A stretch of 45,275 bases of DNA, taken from contig JAHDIS010000031.1 in NCBI GenBank assembly GCA_020630695.1, positions 1 to 45,275 on the forward strand, written 5' to 3'. Positions 10,318 to 18,640 of the stretch are shown here, in pieces (the stretch's first letter is position 1; each line of letters begins with the position of its first letter). Origin of the DNA: Paracoccaceae bacterium. Its GTDB lineage: Bacteria > Pseudomonadota > Alphaproteobacteria > Rhodobacterales > Rhodobacteraceae. The position numbers and the translations under genes were made by a program. The notes under the pieces are model-generated. The model made no database searches. It was not told the origin of the DNA and saw only the letters and a list, made by a program, of their open reading frames with translations.

Positions 10318-10643
10318 TGGGATACCTCCTCATTGGCTTCGGCAAGCGCCTGCAATCTGTCCAGACGCCTGCTCCATTGGCCACGCTGCCGATTCAGCCA
10401 TGCTTCGGCATCGGCCAAGGGCGCAGCTTCGATATGCAGTGTGCGGACGCGACCTGATTTTACAGAACGCACCAATCCGGCCTCTTCGAGTTTGCCTAGA
10501 TGCTTCATGAAAGAGGGTAGCGCCATTTGATGAGGCGCATGCAATTCGCTAACGCTGGCCGGGCCTTCAACAAGCCTTTCGACAACGGCGCGCCGTGTTG
10601 GGTCAGCGATAGCGGCGAAAAAGAGATCGAGATTGTTATCCAT
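10314..10643 (-). CDS. ArsR-family winged-helix transcriptional regulator
   Basis: A 109-residue repressor-type regulator. The winged-helix domain covers about residues 5-80: FAAIADPTRRAVVERL (helix 1-2), SVSELHAPHQMALPSFMKHLGKLEEAGLV (recognition helix), then the wing RVRTLHIEAAPL. There are no cysteine or histidine clusters typical of metal-sensing ArsR proteins, so it fits the SdpR-like, non-metal branch. It overlaps the SRPBCC gene by four bases. The ATG lies inside one arm of a 68-base inverted repeat, and no good ribosome site precedes it, so the transcript may be leaderless. Self-repression through that repeat is likely but inferred. Confidence 0.9.
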   Translation of the reverse strand: MDNNLDLFFAAIADPTRRAVVERLVEGPASVSELHAPHQMALPSFMKHLGKLEEAGLVRSVKSGRVRTLHIEAAPLADAEAWLNRQRGQWSRRLDRLQALAEANEEVSQ

Positions 10644-10702
10644 TTGGCTAAGTTACGCCAACAGCAAAGCCCGCGCAATAAAAACTTAGCCAAATAGATA
10701 AC
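10635..10702 (-). promoter_or_regulatory. Long inverted repeat over the arsR-type start (operator or mRNA hairpin)
   Basis: Arm 10635-10654 and arm 10683-10702 are reverse complements at 19 of 20 positions, with a 28-base spacer; the inner 13 bases (ATTTGGCTAAGTT against AACTTAGCCAAAT) match perfectly. The proximal arm contains the regulator's start codon. Two readings are possible: paired operator half-sites for the ArsR-type protein, or an RNA stem that hides the start codon. Confidence 0.55.
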
Positions 10703-10716
10703 AAATATTCCAGTAC

Positions 10717-10929
10717 TCAGAACGGTAGGAAACCGTCGTCCAGTTCATAGCTATTCACCGCGTGCAGCGGCTGATCACCGTCAAAGATGAAGGCAAAGAC
10801 ATGCGCCAGATCGGAGGCTAGCGTCATGCGGCAGAAGACAACGTCAGGGTCAAACTGAGCAGGGCAACCGGCAAGATCGACAAGTTCGATGGACGCTTCG
10901 AAAATCTTATACGTAAGAGCGCCATCCAC
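10717..10929 (-). CDS. Small acidic hypothetical protein, possibly N-terminally damaged
   Basis: A 70-residue reading frame from a GTG. Codon use looks coding: FEASIELVDLAGCPAQFDPDVVFCRMTLASDLAHVFAFIFDGDQPLHAVNSYELDDGFLPF is split here only for description and contains two cysteines that could pair. The frame stays open upstream through an A/T-rich stretch to a TAA but has no good start or ribosome site. Another frame upstream has ATGAAGATGAAACTT near 11018, which looks like the start of a signal peptide but stops at once. This suggests a periplasmic protein whose signal sequence has been lost. I do not recognise a characterised family. It could also be a short true gene. Confidence 0.4.
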   Translation of the reverse strand: MDGALTYKIFEASIELVDLAGCPAQFDPDVVFCRMTLASDLAHVFAFIFDGDQPLHAVNSYELDDGFLPF

Positions 10930-11062
10930 AAGAAATGAGACACCTTCGGCTGTGGTTTCTCCAGCGCCCGAGTCCGCAACTAAATTCTTATTATTTTAGT
11001 CAGTTAAGTTTCATCTTCATTTTGGGGTTCCGGAAACAAGCCCCCCTGCATACTGTGTTGCA

Positions 11063-14000
11063 ATGACTGATCCCCGATTCATCCATCTTCGCGTCCACAC
11101 GGAATATTCGCTTCTAGAAGGCGCCGTTCGGCTGAAAAAGCTGCCCGGCCTTTGTGCGGATATGGATATGCCCGCGGTCGCAGTAACCGACACCAACAAC
11201 CTGTTTTCTGCTTTGGAATTCAGTGTCAGCGCGGCAGGCGTGGGTGTGCAACCGATCATGGGCTGTCAGGTAGATCTTCGCTATGTCACCCCTGCCCCCG
11301 GCGAGCGGCCCAAACCGCCCGCGCCCTTGGTGCTGCTGGCGCAAACCGAAACGGGCTACGAGCATCTGATGAAGCTCAATTCCTGCCTGTATCTGCGCGA
11401 AGGGTCAGAGCTGCCACATGTCACGCTTGAGGAATTGGCCCAGCACAGCGAAGACGTGATCTGCTTAACGGGCGGGCCGGACGGACCTGTCGGACGCCTG
11501 CTGCAGGCGGGCCAAACGCCTGCAGCAAAGTCCCTGATGACACAGCTTGCGCAACTGTTTGGTGATAGGCTCTACGTGGAATTGCAGCGGCATCCACGCG
11601 AAGATGGCAGCCCGCCAGAGGCCGAGCGATTGACGGAGCGCGGCTTTGTCGAAATGGCCTATGAAATGGGTCTGCCGTTGGTCGCAACCAATGATGTCTA
11701 TTTCCCCAAGGAAAGCATGTACGAAGCGCATGACGCGCTGATCTGCATTGCCGAAGGGGCCTATGTGGACCAGCAGGAACCCAGACGCCGACTCACCCCA
11801 CAGCACTATCTGAAAACGCCTCAGGAAATGGCGGTTCTGTTCGCTGATTTACCTGAAGCGCTGGAAAACACGATTGAAATTGCCAAGCGCTGTGCCTTCA
11901 TGGCCTATCGCCGCGATCCGATCCTGCCCAAGTTTGCCGATGACGAAGTCGAAGAACTGCGTCGTCAGGCTGTCGAGGGTCTCAAGGCGCGACTGGCCGT
12001 CATTCCGCATGCAGCCCCGGTCGAGGACTACGAAAAACGGCTAGAGTTTGAGCTGGGCATCATCGAAGGCATGGGTTTCCCCGGTTACTTCCTGATCGTT
12101 GCCGACTTTATCAAATGGGCCAAAGATCACCACATTCCGGTTGGTCCGGGCCGTGGTTCCGGGGCCGGATCACTGGTCGCCTATGCCTTGACGATCACCG
12201 ATCTTGATCCGCTGCGCTATTCGCTGCTGTTCGAACGCTTCCTGAATCCCGAACGGGTATCGATGCCCGATTTCGACATCGATTTCTGCATGGACCGGCG
12301 CGAAGAAGTCATCCAGTACGTTCAGGAAAAATATGGCCGCGACAAGGTAGGGCAGATCATCACCTTTGGTGCCTTGCTGTCCAAGGCTGCCGTGCGCGAC
12401 GTGGGCCGCGTGTTGCAGATGCCCTACGGCCAGGTGGACCGCCTGTCGAAAATGATCCCAGTCGAAGGCGTAAAGCCCGTCAGCATCGAAAAGGCCCTCA
12501 AGGATGAACCGCGTCTGGCAGAAGAAGCCAAGAGCGAAGAGGTTGTCGACCGGCTGCTGACTTATGGGCAGCAGGTCGAAGGCCTGCTGCGGAATGCCTC
12601 AACGCACGCGGCGGGCGTGGTTATCGGTGACCGTCCACTGGATGCACTGGTTCCGCTCTATCGCGATCCGCGATCCGACATGCCTGCCACGCAATTCAAC
12701 ATGAAATGGGTGGAACAGGCAGGATTGGTCAAGTTCGACTTTCTGGGCCTCAAAACCCTGACCGTCATTCAGAACGCGGTTGATCTGATCCTGAAATCGG
12801 ACCGTCCTTTGCATGTGGCCGCCGATGGCACCGAATTGTACGAACCTGCCGATGGGATGACCAACGATATAGGCGGCATCCCCCTTGACGACGAAGCCTC
12901 CTACAAACTGTATGCGGCGGCCAAAACGGTCGCGGTGTTCCAGGTTGAAAGCTCGGGCATGATGGATGCGCTCAAGCGCATGAAACCCACATGTATCGAA
13001 GACATCGTTGCACTTGTGGCGCTGTACCGCCCCGGTCCGATGGAAAACATTCCAACCTATTGCGAGGTGAAAAACGGGCTCAAGGAACGCGCCTCGGTTC
13101 ATCCGCTCATCGACCACATCCTGGAAGAAACCCAAGGCATCATCGTCTATCAGGAACAGGTGATGCAGATCGCACAGGTGATGGCAGGCTACAGCCTTGG
13201 TGGCGCCGACCTGCTTCGCCGCGCCATGGGTAAAAAGATCAAAGAGGCGATGGACGCCGAGCGCCCCAAGTTCGAAACAGGTGCAGCGGAAAACGGCGTC
13301 GACAAGAAAAAAGCCTCAGAAGTCTTTGACCTGCTTGAGAAGTTCGCAAACTACGGCTTCAACAAATCCCACGCGGCTGCCTACGCCGTGGTCAGCTATC
13401 AAACCGCATGGCTAAAGGCGAACCACCCTGTCGAATTCATGGCCGGGGTCATGAATTGCGATATCCATCTGACAGATAAACTGGCTGTCTATTTCGAAGA
13501 AGTCCGCAAAGGGCTGAGCCTGCCTTGGGTCCCCCCCTGCGTGAACCGGTCTCTGGCCACCTTTGATGTTGTAGACGGGGCATTGGTCTATGCCTTGGGC
13601 GCTTTGAAAAACGTGGGCGTGGATGCGATGAAACTGGTCGTGGACGGGCGCGGCGACCGCCCGTTTGCAACCTTGTTTGATCTGGCACGGCGGGTCGATC
13701 TGAAACGGGTTGGAAAACGGCCTCTTGAGATGATGGCCCGCGCCGGAGCGTTCGATATACTGGATCCCAACCGGCGACGTGTTTTCGACAGTCTGGATGC
13801 TTTGGTGGCTTATTCGTCAGCCATTCATGAACAAAAGGCCAGCGCGCAGGTATCGCTGTTTGGAGAAGCGGGAGATGATCTTCAGGAACCGCGCCTCAGC
13901 CCTGTGCCCGACTGGCTGCCTGCAGAACGATTGGCCGAGGAATTCAAGGCAGTCGGTTTCTATCTGTCCGGTCATCCACTTGATGACTATATGCCCGCAC

Positions 14001-14563
14001 TGAAACGGCAAGGCTGCATGACATTGGACGAGGTGACCGCCAAGGCAGAACGCGGACCCCATCTGGCAAAACTGGCTGGCGTAGTTGCCGGGAGGCAAGA
14101 ACGGAAATCTGCGCGCGGCAATCGTTTTGCCTTTTGCCAATTGTCCGATCCAACCGGCGCGTTCGAAGTCACCTTGTTCTCCGAGTCACTGGAAAAAAGC
14201 CGCGAATATCTGGAAACCGGGGCAAAGGTGATCGTCACAGTCGAGGCAACGATGGAAAGCGACCAGCTGAAACTGCTAGGCCGCTCGGTCGCACCGGCCG
14301 ATACCGTTGCGGCTGGTGCCGGAGCCTCTGGCCTGAGGATATTTGTCGAAACAGACAGCGCAATTCCACAGATCGCAACCGTTTTGGGGCGCGCCGCCGA
14401 ACAGCTGCCCAATGCGCCGCGTGGGCCAGTGCACTTGTGTCTGGCCGGCTCAGGCCTGCCCGGTGAGGTCGAACTGGACCTGCAGCAGCAATTTCCGGTG
14501 AACCCAGAAATCAAAGGGGCGGTGAAGTCGCTTGATGGCGTGATGCTGGTCGAAGAATTCTGA
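11063..14563 (+). CDS. dnaE: DNA polymerase III alpha subunit DnaE
   Basis: The replicative polymerase catalytic subunit, 1166 residues, normal for DnaE1. The PHP domain opens with FIHLRVHTEYSLLEGAV. The palm has GRGSGAGSLVAYAL and the catalytic aspartates Asp403 and Asp405 (PDFDID), with the third at Asp559 (VKFDFLGL). The tau/beta-binding fingers and helix-hairpin-helix follow, then an OB fold near 1005-1085 (GVVAGRQERKSARGNRFAF) and a C-terminal tail. The start has only a weak ribosome site, but the N-terminal PHP alignment supports it. The 133-base region upstream is A/T-rich with an ACTAAA/TTTAGT repeat at 10979-11000 and probably holds the promoter. No frameshift is seen. Confidence 0.97.
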   Translation: MTDPRFIHLRVHTEYSLLEGAVRLKKLPGLCADMDMPAVAVTDTNNLFSALEFSVSAAGVGVQPIMGCQVDLRYVTPAPGERPKPPAPLVLLAQTETGYEHLMKLNSCLYLREGSELPHVTLEELAQHSEDVICLTGGPDGPVGRLLQAGQTPAAKSLMTQLAQLFGDRLYVELQRHPREDGSPPEAERLTERGFVEMAYEMGLPLVATNDVYFPKESMYEAHDALICIAEGAYVDQQEPRRRLTPQHYLKTPQEMAVLFADLPEALENTIEIAKRCAFMAYRRDPILPKFADDEVEELRRQAVEGLKARLAVIPHAAPVEDYEKRLEFELGIIEGMGFPGYFLIVADFIKWAKDHHIPVGPGRGSGAGSLVAYALTITDLDPLRYSLLFERFLNPERVSMPDFDIDFCMDRREEVIQYVQEKYGRDKVGQIITFGALLSKAAVRDVGRVLQMPYGQVDRLSKMIPVEGVKPVSIEKALKDEPRLAEEAKSEEVVDRLLTYGQQVEGLLRNASTHAAGVVIGDRPLDALVPLYRDPRSDMPATQFNMKWVEQAGLVKFDFLGLKTLTVIQNAVDLILKSDRPLHVAADGTELYEPADGMTNDIGGIPLDDEASYKLYAAAKTVAVFQVESSGMMDALKRMKPTCIEDIVALVALYRPGPMENIPTYCEVKNGLKERASVHPLIDHILEETQGIIVYQEQVMQIAQVMAGYSLGGADLLRRAMGKKIKEAMDAERPKFETGAAENGVDKKKASEVFDLLEKFANYGFNKSHAAAYAVVSYQTAWLKANHPVEFMAGVMNCDIHLTDKLAVYFEEVRKGLSLPWVPPCVNRSLATFDVVDGALVYALGALKNVGVDAMKLVVDGRGDRPFATLFDLARRVDLKRVGKRPLEMMARAGAFDILDPNRRRVFDSLDALVAYSSAIHEQKASAQVSLFGEAGDDLQEPRLSPVPDWLPAERLAEEFKAVGFYLSGHPLDDYMPALKRQGCMTLDEVTAKAERGPHLAKLAGVVAGRQERKSARGNRFAFCQLSDPTGAFEVTLFSESLEKSREYLETGAKVIVTVEATMESDQLKLLGRSVAPADTVAAGAGASGLRIFVETDSAIPQIATVLGRAAEQLPNAPRGPVHLCLAGSGLPGEVELDLQQQFPVNPEIKGAVKSLDGVMLVEEF

Positions 14564-14585
14564 CCCCAAAAGCCCGATTTAGAGC

Positions 14586-14612
14586 ATTGGCGCGGCAATA
14601 GAACGCGCCAAT
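14586..14612 (+). promoter_or_regulatory. Perfect 9-bp inverted repeat with a -10-like loop
   Basis: ATTGGCGCG, a loop GCAATAGAA, then CGCGCCAAT, a perfect stem-loop 23 bases after the dnaE stop. No T-run follows, so termination of dnaE would be inefficient. The loop contains TAGAAC followed by GCGCC, which resembles a -10 box with a G/C-rich discriminator and could be the promoter of the lipoprotein gene. A second smaller stem (CGCCCT, 7 bases, AGGGCG) follows at about 14639-14657 inside an ACCAATC/GATTGG pair, so the lipoprotein mRNA leader looks structured. Confidence 0.4.
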
Positions 14613-14619
14613 CCGCGCA
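14594..14619 (+). repeat. 26-base repeated element, copy 1
   Basis: This 26-base stretch matches 28864-28889 at 23 of 26 positions on the same strand. The shared core is CAATAGAAYGCGCC followed by RATCCGCGCA. Both copies lie in intergenic DNA upstream of plus-strand genes (71 and 168 bases before the start codons). A shared promoter type (TAGAAY -10 box with GCGCC discriminator and start-site bases) is the simplest reading. Confidence 0.45.
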
Positions 14620-14690
14620 TCGCAACCAATCTGGTGGACGCCCTACAGTGCAGGGCGCTAAAAGACTTCTGATTGGGTTGGAGGGAAATA

Positions 14691-15692
14691 ATGCGGCACA
14701 TCGCTCTTTGCGCTGTAATTGGCATGACGCTTACTGCGTGCAGCGATCCCCTGCGGGACGTGCCCCGTCTTGCAGACGTTGAAGTCGCCAAAGAAGCGGG
14801 ACAGGCCGAAGCGCTGGCAAGTCCCCAGCCCGAGGCCATTGCCGATGGCACGGTTGCGCCCGATTCCGTTCTCGAAGCCGAAAAAGATACACCCAAGCGC
14901 GGTTTGCTTGGTTTCCTGCGAGGCAGGGCTGACGCTGCGAAAGTGGAAGAACCCGGCTCAGAGGCGGACGTCGCCGATGATATCGTCCAGCAAGACGTTG
15001 AGGCCGCAGTCGCGACTCAAACCGAAGATGGGCCGCCAGCCGAAGTCATCGCTGCAGCCGCGCCGCCCCAAGCCGCGGCAGATACAGAGACGAAACCGCG
15101 CGGCGGGCTGCTGGGCGGGCTCTTTGCGGGCGGCGGCACATCTGGTGATCGCGACGCCCCGGCGCGCCGGAATACCCGCGCGCCCAAACCCGGTGATCCG
15201 GACTATGAACAAGTTGGCCCCGGGGTGACGCTGCCTTATGGAAAGATTGCACGTCTGTGCGGTGTGTCCGCCGCACGGCTTGGCAAAAAGACCGATAGCT
15301 ATCCGGCACGTGGCCGCGGATACACTGTGTATGACAGCAAACCCGGAGCAACCGGTTTGCGGAACTTCTATATCACTGGGTTTGACGATGGCTGTGCGCG
15401 CCAGTTCAGTGCTGCGCTGGTGGTCTTTGGAGCGCCCCAAACCTACGAACAGTTGCGCTATAGCCCAGCAGGCAAGACCATGCCTGTGGCCGAAACTGAC
15501 CGGGCCTATGAACGGGTCAAAAGCAAGGTCTGCCGTGTCGGCAGTGGAAAGCCTTGCGGCAGCCGGATGGACCGGCTTGCGAAAACCACCGTATTCGTCA
15601 GCGTCTACGAACGCTTTGGTGGCGCAGCACGATGGAAAAACCTGTTGTTGCATGACGGTGGTGTCGAAGCATTGGATGTGAAATCCAACTAG
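14691..15692 (+). CDS. Uncharacterised lipoprotein
   Basis: A 333-residue predicted lipoprotein. I chose the ATG giving MRHIALCAVIGMTLTAC because GGAGGG lies about 10 bases upstream and the lipobox LTAC ends at Cys17; the six-codon upstream extension would spoil the signal. Residues 20-175 look low-complexity and acidic/Ala-rich, with two similar hinge motifs (RGLLGFLRGR near 70 and RGGLLGGLFAGGG near 145). The C-terminal part from about 180 is a compact domain, LPYGKIARLCGVSAARLG to the end, with about four cysteines that may form disulfides. I know no function. It probably sits on an envelope membrane with the C-terminal domain in the periplasm. Confidence 0.8.
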   Translation: MRHIALCAVIGMTLTACSDPLRDVPRLADVEVAKEAGQAEALASPQPEAIADGTVAPDSVLEAEKDTPKRGLLGFLRGRADAAKVEEPGSEADVADDIVQQDVEAAVATQTEDGPPAEVIAAAAPPQAAADTETKPRGGLLGGLFAGGGTSGDRDAPARRNTRAPKPGDPDYEQVGPGVTLPYGKIARLCGVSAARLGKKTDSYPARGRGYTVYDSKPGATGLRNFYITGFDDGCARQFSAALVVFGAPQTYEQLRYSPAGKTMPVAETDRAYERVKSKVCRVGSGKPCGSRMDRLAKTTVFVSVYERFGGAARWKNLLLHDGGVEALDVKSN

Positions 15693-15701
15693 CGGTCAGC
15701 A

Positions 15702-15720
15702 GTGCCATCTGCGCTGGCAC
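15702..15720. terminator. Hairpin between convergent lipoprotein and slyX genes
   Basis: GTGCCA, seven bases, TGGCAC lies 9 bases after the lipoprotein stop and 33 bases after the slyX stop. The 6-bp stem has no strong T-run, so termination would be weak in either direction. The position between convergent genes is the main support. Confidence 0.3.
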
Positions 15721-15752
15721 GCAGACGTTTACTTGCAGGTCCCGCGCTCAAA

Positions 15753-15959
15753 TCAGTAATGCGGGGGCCGCTCATCCGCCAGCACAATGCCGCCCGACCC
15801 TTCGGCCTCGCGTGATGCTTCTCGTTGCATCAACATGGCCACCCGTTTGGTCAGATCCGCAATTTCCCGATCCTGGCGCGCGACCGTGTCCGATAAATCA
15901 TCCACCGTTCGCTCAAGATAGGCGAGGCGTTCTTCGATCTTGTCCTGCGACTCGGCCAT
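15753..15959 (-). CDS. slyX: SlyX family protein
   Basis: A 68-residue coiled-coil protein of the SlyX family. The ATG giving [21 protein letters not shown] starts one long heptad-patterned helix to about residue 45, and the C-terminus ends with the family tail PPHY. The longer in-frame reading up to 16667 runs antisense through hisS and is not credible. SlyX proteins are widespread, small and functionally unclear. It is transcribed away from hisS across a 132-base intergenic region and convergent with the lipoprotein gene. Confidence 0.85.
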   Translation of the reverse strand: MAESQDKIEERLAYLERTVDDLSDTVARQDREIADLTKRVAMLMQREASREAEGSGGIVLADERPPHY

Positions 15960-16030
15960 GTCCTGCCTCCCTTGGTGCTGCACCCCCGACATAGGCAGGC
16001 CGCGCACAAAGGTCAAAGCCCCCGCATCGC

Positions 16031-16059
16031 TTGCCCCCAAGCAGGTGGCGCGGTAGAGG
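16031..16059 (+). promoter_or_regulatory. Predicted promoter of the hisS-hisZ-hisG operon
   Basis: TTGCCC (16031-16036) and TAGAGG (16054-16059) are separated by 17 bases, giving a plausible sigma-70-type promoter with transcription starting near 16066, about 26 bases before the hisS ATG. The -10 box is imperfect. No transcription-attenuation leader peptide rich in histidine is visible. Confidence 0.35.
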
Positions 16060-16091
16060 GGTCGCAACAGATTTTTAAGGCGGTGAAAGCC

Positions 16092-17564
16092 ATGGCCAAA
16101 CAGAAAAAAGCCCCGCGCCCCAAGGCGGTCACACCAAAGGGTTTTCGCGACTATTTCGGCGTCGAAGTTACGCAGCGCACCGAAATGCTTCGCACAATTG
16201 CCGAGGTTTATCACCAATACGGTTTTGATGCGCTGGAAAGCAGTGCGGTTGAAACGGTTGAAGCGCTTGGAAAGTTCCTGCCAGATGTTGATCGCCCGAA
16301 CGAAGGCGTGTTTGCCTGGCAGGACGAAGACGACGCTTGGATGGCCCTTCGCTATGACCTGACAGCGCCCCTCGCGCGCGTGTACGCCCAGCACCGCAAC
16401 GACCTGCCAACGCCCTACCGGCGCTATGCAATGGGGCCGGTCTGGCGCAATGAAAAACCGGGCCCCGGTCGGTATCGCCAATTCTACCAGTGTGATGCAG
16501 ACACTGTCGGCGCCCCTTCTGTTGCGGCAGACGCCGAGATTTGCGCGATGCTGTCCGACACGCTGGAACGCGTGGGCATTCCGCACGGCGATTACCTTGT
16601 CCGGGTCAACAACCGCAAAGTGCTCAATGGTGTTCTGGAAACCATGGGGCTGGATGATGATACGCAACGCGATGCCGTGCTGCGCACGATCGACAAATTC
16701 GACAAGGTCGGCGAATCCGGTGTGCGTGAATTGCTCGGCAAAGGCCGCCTCGATGCCTCTGGCGCCTATATCGATGGCGTCGGACTAAGCGATGACCAGG
16801 CCGGACCCGTGCTGGCCTTTCTGACATCCAAAGGCGCAGATGCTGCCAAAACCCTGGCGAACCTGCGTAATGCCATTGGCAGCAGTGCGATCGGCGCTGC
16901 CGGGGTGGACGAGCTTGAAACCATGGCCACTTTGCTCGACGCACAAGGCTATGGTCCCGACCGAATTGACATTGATCCGTCGGTGGTACGTGGGCTGGGG
17001 TACTATACGGGCCCAGTCTACGAAGCAGAGCTGACCTTTGAAATTCTGGATGAAAAGGGTCGCAAGCGGCAATTCGGATCAGTGTCAGGCGGCGGACGCT
17101 ATGATGATCTGGTCAAACGGTTCACAGGTCAGGAAGTTCCGGCAACCGGTGTTTCCATTGGTGTTGACCGGCTGTTGGCCGCTTTGCGTGAAAAAGGGCG
17201 CATGTCAGAGGTCGCACAGGGCCCTGTAGTGGTGACCGTCATGGATCGTGCCCGGATGGCCGACTATCAGGCCATGGTCGCTGAGCTTCGCAATGCCGGG
17301 ATCCGTGCCGAAGTCTATCTTGGGAACCCGAAGAACTTCGGCAACCAGCTCAAATACGCAGACAAGCGGCAGAGCCCGGTTGCCGTTATTGAAGGCGGGG
17401 ATGAAAAAGACGCTGGCGTCGTGCAGATCAAGGATCTGGTTCTGGGCGCGAAGATCGCCGAGAATGCGACGCTGGAAGAATGGAAAGACCGGCCAAGCCA
17501 GTACGAGGTTCCGCGCGATCAGCTGGTGTCCAAGGTGCGCGAGATACTGGACAGTCAGGCATGA
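16092..17564 (+). CDS. hisS: Histidyl-tRNA synthetase
   Basis: HisRS charges tRNA-His with histidine; class II fold. The ATG giving [23 protein letters not shown] fits the family start; the 40-codon extension to 15972 does not. At 490 residues it is longer than the usual 420 or so, with extra sequence around residues 215-295. Motif 2 reads [19 protein letters not shown], followed by CDADTVG where most bacteria have an IGVE-like end. The histidine-binding motif is [12 protein letters not shown]. From memory, many alphaproteobacteria have this divergent HisRS together with a tRNA-His lacking the extra G-1; whether that holds here needs the tRNA gene. Its stop overlaps the hisZ start (ATGA). Confidence 0.95.
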   Translation: MAKQKKAPRPKAVTPKGFRDYFGVEVTQRTEMLRTIAEVYHQYGFDALESSAVETVEALGKFLPDVDRPNEGVFAWQDEDDAWMALRYDLTAPLARVYAQHRNDLPTPYRRYAMGPVWRNEKPGPGRYRQFYQCDADTVGAPSVAADAEICAMLSDTLERVGIPHGDYLVRVNNRKVLNGVLETMGLDDDTQRDAVLRTIDKFDKVGESGVRELLGKGRLDASGAYIDGVGLSDDQAGPVLAFLTSKGADAAKTLANLRNAIGSSAIGAAGVDELETMATLLDAQGYGPDRIDIDPSVVRGLGYYTGPVYEAELTFEILDEKGRKRQFGSVSGGGRYDDLVKRFTGQEVPATGVSIGVDRLLAALREKGRMSEVAQGPVVVTVMDRARMADYQAMVAELRNAGIRAEVYLGNPKNFGNQLKYADKRQSPVAVIEGGDEKDAGVVQIKDLVLGAKIAENATLEEWKDRPSQYEVPRDQLVSKVREILDSQA

Positions 17565-18640
17565 ACCAGCGCGCACGGCAAATGGCGCACGATTTGCGCA
17601 GCCGTTTCGAAGCGGCAGGCGCGGCGGTTGTCGATCCGGCCATCCTGCAGTCGGCTGAAACGCTTCTCGACCTTTACGGCGAAGACATGCGGGCCCGCGC
17701 CTATGTCACCGCGGATCCTGCACGCGGCGAAATGATGTTGCGGCCTGATTTCACCGTTCCCGTGGTTCAGATGCACATGCAAGGCGGCGCTGAACCAGCG
17801 CGCTACACCTATGCCGGAGAGGTGTTTCGCCGACAGGAAGACGATCTGGAACGCGCGTCGGAATATCTGCAAGTCGGCTATGAATTGTTCGATCGCGCCG
17901 ATCCCGCAGCCTCGGATGCCGAGGTCTTTGCCAAGATCGGCGAGCTTCTGAAACCTTACGGACTGCGCGCCATAACCGGGGATATCGGTATTCTCACCGC
18001 GGCGGTGTCGGGTCTGCAAACTTCTGAAGCCAGACGCGCTGCATTGATGCGGCATATCTGGCGGCCACGCCGTTTTCGCGCCCTTCTGGATCGGTTCTCT
18101 GGCAAAAGCCCGATCCCCGAAAGCCGCGCGGCTTTGTTGGCCCAATCCGACCCGATGGCATCAGCCGGGCCAATGATTGGTCGGCGCAGCCGCGCTGAGA
18201 TCGAAACACGGATCACGGCGCTGCGGGCCGACGCCAAAGAGCCACCGCTGTCAGAAGAACAGGTCGCGCTGATTGATGCGGTGCTATCCGTCAAGGCATC
18301 CTGCGCCGCCGCGCTGGGGCAATTGCGCGCCCTGTCCAGCGACATGCCCGCATTGTCACCGGCACTGGACCGGTTCGAGACGCGCTGCAGCGCACTGTCT
18401 GCGCTTGGCGTGAATGTGGATGCGCTTGCCTTCGAAGGCAGCTTTGGCCGGACCTCGATGGAATATTACGACGGGTTCGTCTTTGGCTTTATCGCCGAGG
18501 CGCAGCCTGATTTGCCCCCTGTGGCAACCGGCGGCCGCTATGACGCCCTGACCCATCGCTTGGGCAATGGCGCTGAAATTCCTGCGGTCGGTGGCGTGAT
18601 CCGCCCTGACCTGCTTATCGCGTTGGAGGATCGGTCATGA
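17561..18640 (+). CDS. hisZ: ATP phosphoribosyltransferase regulatory subunit HisZ
   Basis: HisZ is a HisRS-like protein without aminoacylation activity that forms the regulatory half of short-form ATP phosphoribosyltransferase and mediates histidine feedback. The 359-residue chain has the class II-like [14 protein letters not shown] and [27 protein letters not shown] region, and [12 protein letters not shown] near the end, but lacks the full HisRS catalytic set and the anticodon-binding domain. The start overlaps the hisS stop and the end overlaps hisG by four bases, so the three are co-translated. This chain is shorter than HisS, as expected. Confidence 0.93.
   Translation: MNQRARQMAHDLRSRFEAAGAAVVDPAILQSAETLLDLYGEDMRARAYVTADPARGEMMLRPDFTVPVVQMHMQGGAEPARYTYAGEVFRRQEDDLERASEYLQVGYELFDRADPAASDAEVFAKIGELLKPYGLRAITGDIGILTAAVSGLQTSEARRAALMRHIWRPRRFRALLDRFSGKSPIPESRAALLAQSDPMASAGPMIGRRSRAEIETRITALRADAKEPPLSEEQVALIDAVLSVKASCAAALGQLRALSSDMPALSPALDRFETRCSALSALGVNVDALAFEGSFGRTSMEYYDGFVFGFIAEAQPDLPPVATGGRYDALTHRLGNGAEIPAVGGVIRPDLLIALEDRS

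Noticed and set aside
16092-18640. hisZ as a second histidyl-tRNA synthetase
   Set aside because: The second gene lacks the anticodon-binding domain and full catalytic motifs and overlaps short-form hisG, which fits HisZ.
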